Positions 18,027 through 26,744 of a stretch of 44,442 nucleotides of DNA are shown in pieces. Both the position numbers and the translations under genes were made by a program. The notes under the pieces were generated by a model. The model saw nothing but the letters and a program-made list of their open reading frames with translations, made no database searches and was not told the DNA's origin. The stretch's first letter is position 1, and every line of letters starts with the position of its first letter. The DNA is from Paenibacillus sp. JCM 18996 (GTDB lineage Bacteria; Bacillota; Bacilli; Paenibacillales; NBRC-103111), in NCBI GenBank assembly GCA_001313085.1, contig BBFE01000034.1:1-44442 (forward strand), written 5' to 3'.

Positions 18027-19380
18027 TTAGAATCCTTGGTTGAGATCCCAGCTTAAGAAATTTTGCGTCGGGCCGTAGTTTGCATCGAAGCCGTAGGCAT
18101 CGAAATGTACCTTACCGCTTTCGTATACCTTCGCCGTGATATAAGCATAATTCCGGTCGATCGGGTTGTTTGTCGGCTTCTTCGCTTCGAATGGTGACCC
18201 GCCTGAGCCGACGATGATTTGGTATGCAGAGCCGTTGTTCGGACGGCTGACGTTGAAGATGTGCTCATGGCCGCTCAAGTAGGTTGCTTTATTGTCTTGA
18301 ATGACTTTCCAGAACGCGTTGGCCGCATCCATATCGACATCGAGTCCGCTGACCGTGGCCGAAGTATCGTAAAAAATATGTGTACGCAAGCTTATGGCCG
18401 AATACAAACGAGTGCTTCATGCCGCGTGCCTTGGCATCGGCGAGGTCCTTCGCCAGCCACTCTGTCGGCGCATGGGAATCGTTGCCGGTCGGATCCGTGT
18501 TGATGACAACAAAGTGCGAGCCGCGGTAATCGAACGAGTAATCGAGCTGCTTTTGCTGTGTCGTGATATGGTCCATGCCGATTTGCGGAAAGTTGTCCGG
18601 ATCCCATCCGGCGATATTGTCACCCAGAATTTGAGCAAACCGCTTCTGGTCGACGATGATATCGCCCATGTTATCCCGCCAGGTGTCTTCATTGGCTTGT
18701 GTCGACTTTTTTTTCACTGTCTTGCCGCCCGCGTCCTTATAGTTGTCCTGAGTTTCATGATTTCCCGGTACAGGGAACACGTACATGCCATGCTCGAAGG
18801 CGGTTCCGACGACGCCGCGCCAGAACGCATACTCGCGGTTCAGAATGTTGACATCGGAGTTCGGCGTATATCCCATAATCATGTCGCCGTTGTAGAAAAG
18901 CATGTTAGACTTCTGCGCTTGCATCTCATCCATCATTCGCGTCAATACTTTGGTGTTGACAAGCCACTTCAGATCTTGAGCCGAAGCGTCGGTGACCGTG
19001 CTGTCGATCCGGCAGTCGCCGACCGAGGAGAACGTAAACAGCAGCTTGTCGCTGGCCTTCAGCTCGTCCTGCAGTTGCTTCGCGGTAGCTGCCGACACTT
19101 GCGTCGCTCCTTTTACCAAATAAGGCGCCTTGTCAAGCTTGACGGCTTGTCCTTTAATGACAGCGTCTATGGAGCCGAGCTTTAGCATTGCCTTGCTGCC
19201 GCCAACGTCTACAGTAATTTGCTGAGTTTCCGCTGCCCACCCGAGCGTACCGTTGATACCCTCGACCGTCGTGCGAAGCGCTGCGTCGGAAGTGTCTGAA
19301 GCCGCAGCGGATGCTGTGCCGCCGAGCAGCATTGTGCATGTTAAGCTGACCCCGATCCATGCTTGTAATGACTTTTTCAT
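18027..19380 (-). CDS. Secreted metallophosphoesterase with copper-amine-oxidase-like N-terminal domain
   Basis: Extracellular calcineurin-like phosphoesterase of about 450 residues. Start at 19380 (MKKSLQAWIGV) follows AGGAGCG; a signal peptide ending TASAAA is clear. Residues about 45-110 look like the 'copper amine oxidase N-terminal' stalk module common in Paenibacillus secreted proteins (VDVGGSKAMLKLGS...VKLDKAPYLVKGATQV). Catalytic motifs follow: GDCR, NGDM, VPGNHET, FGHKLAYTYF and SGHEHIFN, the metal-binding set. One break, T6 near 18374, cured by T5. Substrate unknown; phosphate scavenging from nucleotides or phosphodiesters is possible. Divergent from usp. Confidence 0.87.
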
Positions 19381-19444
19381 ACAATCGCTCCTAGTTTTAT
19401 ATTGGCATGTCAATTAATAGGATAAGAAGCTTGTGTCAAGAGAG

Positions 19445-19521
19445 ATATGCGATCATATTAATATTTTGTTAACCTTATCCAAGTGGGGGGGATACGGTTC
19501 GCTGCTCGCTATATGCGATCA
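19445..19521. repeat. Paired ATATGCGATCA direct repeats in a divergent promoter region
   Basis: ATATGCGATCA occurs at 19445-19455 and exactly again at 19511-19521, 66 bp apart, between the divergent metallophosphoesterase and usp genes. Possible shared regulator sites. Confidence 0.4.
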
Positions 19522-19609
19522 CGTTGTTCCAGTTTAATTTCTTATTGCCCTGCAGCAGGTGTATAATGGAGAGGAAAAGCATAACATCCTTCCAATGAGG
19601 TGATCGGCC

Positions 19610-20044
19610 ATGTCATTTTCCAACATCTTACTAGCTTTTGATGGCTCGAAGGCTTCCCGCAAGGCATTGGATAAAACCGTTTCCCTGGCCAAGGATAGCC
19701 CGTCTTCCAAAATCACAGTTGTCCATGTAATTCAGGGTACTGCCATTGTAGCGGGGGAAGCCTTTGTGACCGTGTCCGATGAAATGCAGAAGCAGATCTA
19801 CGAGCACTCCGCTCAATTACTGGAGGAGGCCAAGCTTGCTCTGGCTCCGCTCTCCAATCCGTCGGAATATATGCAGCTCGAAGGCCCCGCGGCCAAGGCC
19901 ATTCTCGACTGCGCCGAGGAGCAGGGCTGCGACCTGATAGTTATCGGCAGCCGCGGACTGGGCGGTATCCGCGAGTGGGTGCTTGGCAGTGTGAGCCATA
20001 ATGTGGTGCAGCACGCGAAGATTCCTGTATTGGTTGTAAAATAA
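19610..20044 (+). CDS. Universal stress protein, UspA family
   Basis: Intact, 144 residues, cytosolic. N-terminal SNILLAFDGSKASRKALD and the C-terminal ATP-binding signature G-x2-G-x9-G-(S/T) in GSRGLGGIREWVLGSVSHNVVQ, followed by KIPVLVVK. ATP-binding class of Usp. ATG at 19610 behind GAGGTGATC. Monocistronic. Confidence 0.93.
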   Translation: MSFSNILLAFDGSKASRKALDKTVSLAKDSPSSKITVVHVIQGTAIVAGEAFVTVSDEMQKQIYEHSAQLLEEAKLALAPLSNPSEYMQLEGPAAKAILDCAEEQGCDLIVIGSRGLGGIREWVLGSVSHNVVQHAKIPVLVVK

Positions 20045-20126
20045 TATGCAAAGCAGATGCCGGGCCCCGGAACAGCTGCTTTAGTTTTTTTTATCCGGGG
20101 CTCATCTTCACCTTGCAGGGTACGTT

Positions 20127-21033
20127 TTACACCTCGAGGCGCAAAAAACGCCGAAGGCTGCACCTTTTTACCTTGCCGGTAATCTCCAGGCGTGCAGCCG
20201 ACCCAATCGCGGAATACCTTTATAAAATAATTGCTGTATTCAAACCCGACCTCTTTTGAGACCGTCTCCACTGTCTTGTTCGTATGCTTCAGCAGCCACG
20301 CAGCCTTCTCGATACGGATCTTGCGCAAATACTGCATCGGTTTCATCCCGGTTTTCTTCTGAAACTGCCGGCAAAAGTGAACTTGCTCAGGCCCGCCCGG
20401 GCCGCGATCTCATCCACTGAAATGTCCCCCGCATATCGGTTCTCCATAAAGGATATCGCTCTAAGAATCGATTCCGGCAGTTCTCCGTGCACCCCGTCCG
20501 CCTGCTTGCCTTCCGCCATCCGATGCAGCTCCGTCACGAACCGGTACAGCTCCGCGGATATGGCGAATTTGTCCATCTGCGGATTGGAGGCAAACTCTTT
20601 GTAAAGCTCCTGCAAAATCCGCACAGGCTCATACGCTTCCTTGAAAGAAACGACCGGGCCCAGCTTTTCGATCAAATGGTGGAAGTGGTTGATCGCATCC
20701 TCGCCGCGGATGATAATGTACAGCACCTCCCAAGGCTTGGCGTGCTGCGGGTAGTAATAATGATGCTCGCTGGGTACGGTGCAAAGAAAGCCCGTCCCTT
20801 CGGTTAAAGGGTAGGTCTTGCCTCCCCTGCAGAACCGGCCCTCACCGGACACCGTAAATTGAAAAAAGGGCAAAATGCCCCTCCCGCCGCAAGCCGTCCC
20901 AATAATAGTCGTCGGAGTCAACCTCATACCAGCTATTCCGGTCAGCTGCATGGGCAGGGAGGGTGCGCTCAAGTACTGCAGTGCGTAAGTGGAATGCTGC
21001 ACACTCGTCGGTAACGAAGCAATAAAGTATCAT
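20127..21033 (-). CDS. AraC-family transcriptional regulator
   Basis: About 300 residues: N-terminal cupin-like sensor domain (QFTVSGEGRFCRGGKTYPLTEG) and a C-terminal pair of helix-turn-helix motifs (ISVDEIAARAGLSKFTF and TVETVSKEVGFEYSNYFIKVFRDWVGCTPGDYR). The true start is ATG 21033 (MILYCFVTDECAAFHLRTAV), because WDGLRREGHFALFQFTVSGEG only becomes continuous when the T6 at 20860-20865 is read as T5; a start at 21002 in another frame is false. A lost T near 20371 splits the HTH region. With T5 at 20144 the protein ends FLRLEV at 20127. Divergent from the GH4 gene, so probably its sugar-responsive activator. Confidence 0.87.
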
Positions 21034-21137
21034 CCTTTCGCAAATAACTTCTCATTGTACAGGTTCATTTTTTACCGATATTATGTAACCATGCAGGGCG
21101 GATGTCAAGCAATAAACTATCATTGGAGGGGATTTGA

Positions 21138-22526
21138 ATGGTCAGGATCGCCATGATCGGAGCGGGCAGCATCGGCTTTACGCGAAGGCTTATGATGGAT
21201 ATTCTCGCTGTGGAGGAGCTTAGGGACACCGAATTTCGTTTTATGGATATCGATTCCCGGAACCTGGAAATGATCACCAACCTTTGCCGTAAAATGATCC
21301 AAACGAGCGGTGTACCGGCAACGATCGTTCCCACTACGGACCAAAGAGAGGCGGTCAAGGATGCGGACTACGTTATCTGTACGGCGAGAGTCGGCGGATT
21401 GGAAGCGTTTAAGCACGATATTGAAATTCCGCTAAAATACGGAGTAGACCAATGCGTCGGCGATACGCTGGGGCCGGGGGGAATCTTTTTTTTGCGATGA
21501 GGACGATACCCGTACTGCTGGACCTGGCCAAAGATATGAGAGAGCTGGCGCCGGGCGCGCTGCTGCTGAATTACTCGAATCCGATGGCGATGAACACTTG
21601 GGCTTTGCGCAGGGCGGGCGGGATCCGGGTGGTAGGGTTGTGCCACGGCGTCCAGCACAGCCACAGCCTGATTTCCAAAGCGCTGGGGCTTCCTCAGAAG
21701 GAACTGGATTTCACCGCGGCCGGGATTAACCACCAGACATGGTTTGTCCAGGTAAGCCACCAGGGCAACAATATGCTGCCTCATATTCTTCAAGGCTTCG
21801 AGAACAACGCGGAGCTTGCCGAGCAGGAGCCGTGCAGGATCGATGTTTTGCGGAGGTTCGGGTATTTTTTTTCCACCGAGTCGAACGGCCATTTGAGCGA
21901 ATACCTGCCATGGTACCGCAAGCGCAAGGACGAGATCGAAAAGTGGATTTACAGAGGCAGCTGGATCGGCGGCGAAACCGGAGGCTATCTGCGGGTATGT
22001 ACGGAAGGGAGCCACGATTACAAGGAAAAAATATCCCAAGTGGCTCAGCGGCGAGCTCGAAACGATTCAGCTTGGCAACCGGTCGGAAGAGCACGGATCG
22101 TACATCATTGAGAGCCTGGAAACGGGACGGAAGTACAGGGGCCATTTTAACATCGAGAATACAGGCTTGATCACGAACCTGCCGGACGGCTGTACGATCG
22201 AGATTCCGTGCTACGTCGATCTCAACGGCATCCAGCCTACCTACATCGGAGACTTGCCGTTGGCCTGCGCCGCCACCACCCGTGTGAGCGTTTCGGTACA
22301 GGAAATGGCAGTGGAAGCCGCTTTGACCGGCAACAGAGAGCTGGTAAAGCAGGCGGTATTGCACGATCCATTGACCGCTGCGGTATGCACTACGCAGGAA
22401 GTGTGGGACCTGTGCGACGAAATGTTCGAAGCGCTTGCTCCATGGATGCCCCAGTTCAACGGCAAAGGCCGCACATGGGCGGACATTCCCCAGCCTAACG
22501 GCGGGAAGCTGAGCTTTATCGTATAA
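21138..22526 (+). CDS. Glycoside hydrolase family 4 (alpha-galactosidase or alpha-galacturonidase type)
   Basis: NAD+- and Mn2+-dependent glycosidase, cytosolic, about 460 residues. N-terminal Rossmann motif IAMIGAGSIGFTRRL, DTLGPGGIFFAMRTIPVL, NYSNPMAMNTWAL, metal-ligand Cys in VVGLCHGVQ and catalytic-site His in GINHQTWFV, then GLITNLPDG and the C-terminal QEMAVEAALTGNRELVKQAVLHDP. Closest in arrangement to MelA/LplD (known subfamilies); substrate cannot be fixed from sequence alone. Breaks at T7 near 21485, T8 near 21866 and A6 near 22026. ATG at 21138 behind GGAGGGG. Regulated, by inference, by the divergent AraC protein. Confidence 0.9.
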
Positions 22527-22545
22527 GTGCCAGTCACACAAATAG

Positions 22546-22587
22546 GCCCGCCAACTCAGTGGTGAACTGAAATTGGCGGGCTTTATT
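22546..22587. terminator. Bidirectional stem-loop between convergent genes
   Basis: GCCCGCCAA (22546-22554) and TTGGCGGGC (22573-22581) with further inner pairing CTCAGT/ACTGA, followed by TTTATTATT. Serves the GH4 gene and the aldolase-like gene. Confidence 0.7.
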
Positions 22588-23545
22588 ATTGCTCCTTGGT
22601 AACAATCTCGGCGGAAGTCAGCCTGTCGTAGAAATCGACAAACTTGTCTTTGTCCTCGCTGCTGCGAAGCGCCATGGCGGTACGCGGATGCTCGTTCAGC
22701 ACGCCGGAGATCATATAAGGCACGATGTAGCCCCATTCCACTTTGTCGCGGAGAGGGATCATCAGCCGCTCGATCAGATCCAGCACCGGCTTCAGATCAT
22801 AGCGAGGGTTCTTCAAATAGGAGACGAGAAGCTCCGTAGGGCAGTTGCCCGCGGCGCGGCCCATTCCGTAGACGGAGGAGTCGAGGTAAGTGACGCCCTT
22901 GCCGGCTCCCTGGATCGTATTGGCGAAAGCAAGCTGCATGTTGTTATGCATATGCATTCCAAGCTCTTTATTCGGCAGCAGCCTCTGGAACTTGGACACC
23001 ATGTAGTCGATATCCTTGTAATCCATGCTTCCGTAAGAGTCCACAACATAAACGATATCTACGGAGCTCTTGTTGATTTCTTCAAAAGCTTCGGTCAGCT
23101 CGTTCTCCATCACATGAGTCAGAGCCATTATGTTTAAGGAAGTTTCATAGCCCATGGTGTGGAACTTCTCTGCAAGCTCAAGCCCTTTATCTACGTCCTT
23201 GATGTAGCAGGCGACACGGATTAGATCCAGCAGGCTTTCTTTTCCGGGAAGGATATCCGCCTCGTCCACTCTTCCGATATCGACCAGCGCGGACAGCTTC
23301 GTACCGGTTTTCTCGGTGATCACGTCTCTGAGGAAGCCTTCGTCCAGAAAGCGCCAGGGTCCCGCTTCAGCGCCTTTGAGCAGCTTGGGGGAGTTCTTGT
23401 AGCCGATTTCCATGTAATCCACCCCGGCGGCGCTCAGTCCCTTATACATGTGTTTCACAAAATCGATGCTGAAATCCCAATTGTTCACCAATCCTCCGTC
23501 CCGGATGGTACAGTCAAGAATTTTGTGGTGATTGTCTCTAGTCAT
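22586..23545 (-). CDS. HMGL-like/DRE-TIM aldolase catalytic domain protein
   Basis: Intact, about 319 residues. ILDCTIRDGGLVNNWDFSIDFV is the (D)(C/T)T(I/L)RDG metal-binding signature of the DRE-TIM family (HMG-CoA lyase, homocitrate synthase, 4-hydroxy-2-oxovalerate aldolase); ELGMHMHNNMQLAFAN carries the HxH metal ligands and DSSVYGMGRAAGNCPTE the C-terminal barrel loop. Start at 23545 (MTRDNHHK) follows AAAGGGAG; an upstream in-frame ATG lacks one. Substrate unknown. It holds no A/T run of five or more and no frameshift. Confidence 0.88.
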   Translation of the reverse strand: MTRDNHHKILDCTIRDGGLVNNWDFSIDFVKHMYKGLSAAGVDYMEIGYKNSPKLLKGAEAGPWRFLDEGFLRDVITEKTGTKLSALVDIGRVDEADILPGKESLLDLIRVACYIKDVDKGLELAEKFHTMGYETSLNIMALTHVMENELTEAFEEINKSSVDIVYVVDSYGSMDYKDIDYMVSKFQRLLPNKELGMHMHNNMQLAFANTIQGAGKGVTYLDSSVYGMGRAAGNCPTELLVSYLKNPRYDLKPVLDLIERLMIPLRDKVEWGYIVPYMISGVLNEHPRTAMALRSSEDKDKFVDFYDRLTSAEIVTKEQ

Positions 23546-23695
23546 TGCTATCTCCCTTTCAATCATGCAGCTTTTGTCGAACTTTTAAAACATCATACCA
23601 CACTTTTTTTCGCATTGACGAAGGGCTTTTTTGAAGGAATAAGCACGGCCGGCGGGGACATGCTAAATTTGACAAATGATTGTTAGGAAGGATGA

Positions 23696-24109
23696 ATGAG
23701 AATGCAGGATACGCCTTTATATTTTGAATTCAGCTCGGAAAATGAGGCCCGGGGAGCGGCGGATACGCTGAATGAGCTTGGATATCAGGCGTCCGTGACC
23801 TGGGGAAGCACGTCTCCAGGATTAGCGCTCACCGTGGAGCAGGCCGATTTGACCGCCGCTCTGGAAGTCACGCAATCGCACGGTGGGCGTCTCGTTCATC
23901 TGCACAGCTCCGTGACGGAGGAAGAGGCTTACTGCATGGCTTACGACAGCGAGGATATGTTCCCGATTCCTGCGCATATCGTGAATGAGGATTGGGTGGA
24001 CAGTGATGCGGCAGAGCCGCTGCGTAACCGTGATGACGACGGCGAAGACCATGAGTTTGACCCGTCCAGGGACGAATATGACCACTTTTCCGCAGGCATT
24101 CGTCTGTAA
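23696..24109 (+). CDS. Acidic protein of unknown function
   Basis: I do not recognise this 137-residue protein. It begins with a small alpha/beta-looking domain (YFEFSSENEARGAADTLNELGYQASVTW, ...GLALTVEQADLTAALEVTQSHGGRLVHL) that resembles a ferredoxin-like or ACT-like fold in its strand-helix alternation (inference), and ends in a very acidic tail rich in D and E. Two possible starts, 23696 and 23702; an AGGATGA lies just upstream. Codon use is like the neighbours and the frame is clean, so a real gene is likely. Confidence 0.75.
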   Translation: MRMQDTPLYFEFSSENEARGAADTLNELGYQASVTWGSTSPGLALTVEQADLTAALEVTQSHGGRLVHLHSSVTEEEAYCMAYDSEDMFPIPAHIVNEDWVDSDAAEPLRNRDDDGEDHEFDPSRDEYDHFSAGIRL

Positions 24110-24159
24110 TTGAGCAGCTCGGCTTCTGGGCAGAACCCGGTTCCCGCAGTAGAGAAACC

Positions 24160-24197
24160 GCCGGGATTGCAGCCGCAGTCCCGGCTTTTGAGGTTTT
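24160..24197 (+). terminator. Intrinsic terminator
   Basis: GCCGGGATTGC (24160-24170) pairs with GCAGTCCCGGC (24175-24185), 11 bp with one G.T, loop AGCC, followed by TTTTGAGG and T7. Confidence 0.8.
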
Positions 24198-24293
24198 TTT
24201 AAAAAAAATTATAGAATTGGTAATTTTATTTATTCAGGGGACATAGGCTGTGATATGTTTGTAACGAAAATATTATTTTGAAAGGGTGAGAGG

Positions 24294-24710
24294 ATGGGAG
24301 CTCGTTTTATACAAATCGCCGTATTTTATTTTCTTTTCGGAGTTATTGCCGGGATGGTTCTCGGAAGCACGCAGCAGTTTCAGTTCGCCACTTTCCACGC
24401 TCACGTCAATCTGTTAGGCTGGGTTTCGCTGGCGTTATCGGGACTGGTGTACAATGCCTTCCCCAAGGCGGCCCAAACCGGATTGGCAAAGGCACATTTC
24501 TGGCTTCATAACATTGGATTGCCTGTGTTTGTTATCGGTTTGTTCCTGTCCATTGCTCAGGTCCCGGGGGCGGAGCCGTTCATTATCGCAGGAGGCTCTG
24601 TTACAGTGATCGGCGTCTTGTGCTTTGCCCTTAACGTATGGGCTAATGTCAGGGCCTCTTCCTCGGCGGCCGCTGCATCGCAAGCTGTGAAGAACCAATC
24701 TGCGTTCTAA
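24294..24710 (+). CDS. Stand-alone haem-copper-oxidase subunit I-like membrane protein
   Basis: Intact, 138 residues with four predicted membrane segments: IAVFYFLFGVIAGMVLGS, HVNLLGWVSLALSGLVYNAF, HFWLHNIGLPVFVIGLFLSI and FIIAGGSVTVIGVLCFALNVW. FHAHVNLLGW and HFWLHNIG resemble His-bearing segments of NorB/cbb3-type subunit I, but the protein is only about a quarter of such a subunit and lacks the catalytic copper-ligand set. Such short proteins are annotated 'cytochrome c oxidase' in Bacillales; a haem-binding or assembly role is inferred. ATG or TTG not in doubt: ATG 24294 behind GAAAGGGTGAG. Ala/Ser-rich tail. Confidence 0.75.
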   Translation: MGARFIQIAVFYFLFGVIAGMVLGSTQQFQFATFHAHVNLLGWVSLALSGLVYNAFPKAAQTGLAKAHFWLHNIGLPVFVIGLFLSIAQVPGAEPFIIAGGSVTVIGVLCFALNVWANVRASSSAAAASQAVKNQSAF

Positions 24711-24764
24711 TACATAGACTCTCGGCTTAGGCCGCCGCGCCGATGTATCGCCATAGAAAAAAAA

Positions 24765-24800
24765 GGCATGCTCCGCATCCGGTGGAGTGTGCCCTTTTTT
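24765..24800 (+). terminator. Intrinsic terminator of the Cox1-like gene
   Basis: GGCATGCTCC (24765-24774) pairs with GGAGTGTGCC (24784-24793) through G.T pairs, flanked by A8 and T6. Confidence 0.75.
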
Positions 24801-24801
24801 A

Positions 24802-25060
24802 ATTGTACAGGAAACTATGATTTTCGGTGGCTGTGCGTAAAATGTTGATAAATTGATAAATTGATAAGTTCGATAAACTTGTGGATAAGTGTGTGTGGGT
24901 TTAGATACATTCATCCGCTGGGAGATGTTGATTTTGTGCAAAAAAACTTCGTTTCCAAACCAGAGTTACCTTTGAGCCTACGGCGTTATATCGTGTAGGA
25001 TCCCATTGAGTTTTCACCGGATATTTTCCTTCAAGTTCAGCGGAAGCTCACCCTGCTTTA
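24802..25060. repeat. Interspersed repeat, copy B, with DnaA-box-like 9-mer
   Basis: Homologous to 2034-2205 block by block. It carries an extra 48 nt or so after TTTTCGGTGGCTGTG that contains three tandem TTGATAAA/G octamers (about 24845-24870). TGTGGATAA recurs at 24880-24888. Like copy A it begins a few bases after an intrinsic terminator. No conserved reading frame was seen. Confidence 0.7.
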
Positions 25061-25430
25061 ATTAAATGGAAATCCTGTATTTAATTGGACTTCGATATGG
25101 TGAGAGATGCTTCTAAATGGAAAATATCCATTAAATTCAGCGGTTATTCTAATAATTGGGCGGAATGGCTTGAATTAACGGGATATTTTACAGTTATATG
25201 GATCGGAAAGCAATCGAACAGCGCAAATAGCAGCATATTTTCCCGTTAATCAAAGTTGTGCAGTGTGTTGACCGCGCCGATGCCCCTCCACCCTAAGGGT
25301 GATTCTATTCCTGTACATGCGTCCGTCCCCGTGGGTTGGCAAGGGAGAAGGGCCGGCGCTTATGCTCTTGCACGCATACGCATTTCTCAGCTCTTTGGGC
25401 CATGAACAGGGAATACTCCGCACGAGACCG
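25061..25430. other. Noncoding stretch with AT-rich hairpins
   Basis: No gene seen. AATTAAAT...ATTTAATT (about 25064-25090), TAAATGGA/TCCATTAA (about 25113-25135) and a wide dyad ATTAACGGGA (25174-25183) with TCCCGTTAAT (25241-25250) enclosing 57 nt. The last part, to 25430, separates this from the end of the flavoprotein gene and shows no features. Confidence 0.5.
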
Positions 25431-26705
25431 TCATGCATTACTGCCCGCATGCAAGGCTGCGGCCGTTCCGGCGGCGTGGCCGGTGGTAAAAGCCGCGGTA
25501 ATGTTATAGCCGCCCGTGTATCCGTGCACATCCAGAATTTCGCCGCAGAAGAATAACCCTTCCATAAGCTTGGACTGCATCGTTTTCGGATCGATTTCTT
25601 TCAGGTTCACTCCTCCGCCGGTCACGAACGCCTCCTCAATGGACAGCGTGCCGTTCACGGCTATGGGAAAAGCTTTAACCGTCCTGCACATCTCCATCAC
25701 TGCTGCTTGGGAATGTTGTCGTATGTGATTTCCTCCGGAAGGCCCGCCTTAAGGAAAATTTGCTTGAGCATTCGTTCCGGCAGATACCCCTTCAGCACAT
25801 TTTTTTCACCGCTTTTTTTGGATTCGTTCTTTGCCATCTCCACGGTTTCTGCGTAAATTTCCTCCGCGGTTTTGTCCGGAAACAAATCCAAAGTCACGGG
25901 AACCGTCCCGACTTCAAACTTCTTCAAAGCTTTCACCACGAATTGGCTGCAGCGTAAGGCCGCCGGCCCGGAAAGTCCAAAATGCGTGAAAATCATATCG
26001 CCTTGGTGATCAATGATTTTTTTGCCTTTGGGATTCCATACGGTGAGGCGGATGGACCGCAAAGACAGGCCTTGAAACTCTTTATTCCGGATAAAAGGTT
26101 CAGCCGATGTCAGCGGAACCTCTGTGGGGTAAAGCTCAGTCACAGTGTGCCCCGCTTTCTCCGCCCAAGCGTATCCGTCGCCCTCGGAGCCCGTGTGAGG
26201 GACTGATTTGCCGCCTGCGGCGACGATCACCGATCTGCTGTGCAGCACCTCCCCGGACCGCAGCCGGACGCCTCTTACCCTTCCTTCTCGGTAAAGAACT
26301 TCTGCGACGGGACTGTTTACTTTGATATGCACGCCTATCGAACGAACGCAGTTCACGAGGGCATCCACCACGGTCTTAGCTTTATCCGAGACGGGAAACA
26401 TCCTACCGTTGTCTTCTTCCTTCAGCCGGATACCCATCTCCTCGAAAAAAATGCCATGATATCCCGGTTTCCGAACTCCGCAAGAGCACTGTATAGGAAC
26501 CGTCCGTTGCCGGGTATGTTGCGGATCAGCTCGTCCGGTTCTTTGGCATTGGTCACATTGCAGCGGCCTCCTCCGGAAATTCCCAGCTTGCGCCCCAATT
26601 TATCTCCCTTATCCACCAAAAGCACCCTGGCGCCCCGTTCGCCTGCGCTCTACTTGCCATCAGGCCCGACGGTCCTCCGCCGATGACAATCACATCGTAA
26701 ACCAT
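25431..26705 (-). CDS. HI0933-family NAD(P)/FAD-dependent oxidoreductase (YtfP-like)
   Basis: Flavoprotein of about 425 residues. Starts [18 protein letters not shown], a dinucleotide-binding GxGxxG loop, then [18 protein letters not shown] (HI0933 signature), [34 protein letters not shown] and the C-terminal [28 protein letters not shown], the second FAD-binding motif. A base is missing near 26650, the T7 near 26448 should be T5, and the frame changes near 25697. Members act on unknown substrates; some are linked to tRNA-like or cell-wall metabolism only by context. High confidence in family, none in substrate. Confidence 0.88.
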
Positions 26706-26744
26706 AACAGCTCTCCCTAACCTTTTATCGATTCACTTCCACCT

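Noticed and set aside
18394..19185. Long plus-strand open frame (263 codons) opposite the metallophosphoesterase
   Set aside because: Antisense to conserved catalytic motifs; no start signal and no family resemblance.
20083..20129. C-terminal extension of the AraC regulator to about 20083
   Set aside because: It depends on T6 at 20144; reading T5 stops the protein at 20127, soon after the second HTH, which is normal for the family.
21726..22736. Long minus-strand open frame (336 codons) opposite the GH4 gene
   Set aside because: It is antisense to conserved GH4 sequence, has no recognisable domain and has the Arg/Cys-rich composition of a shadow frame.
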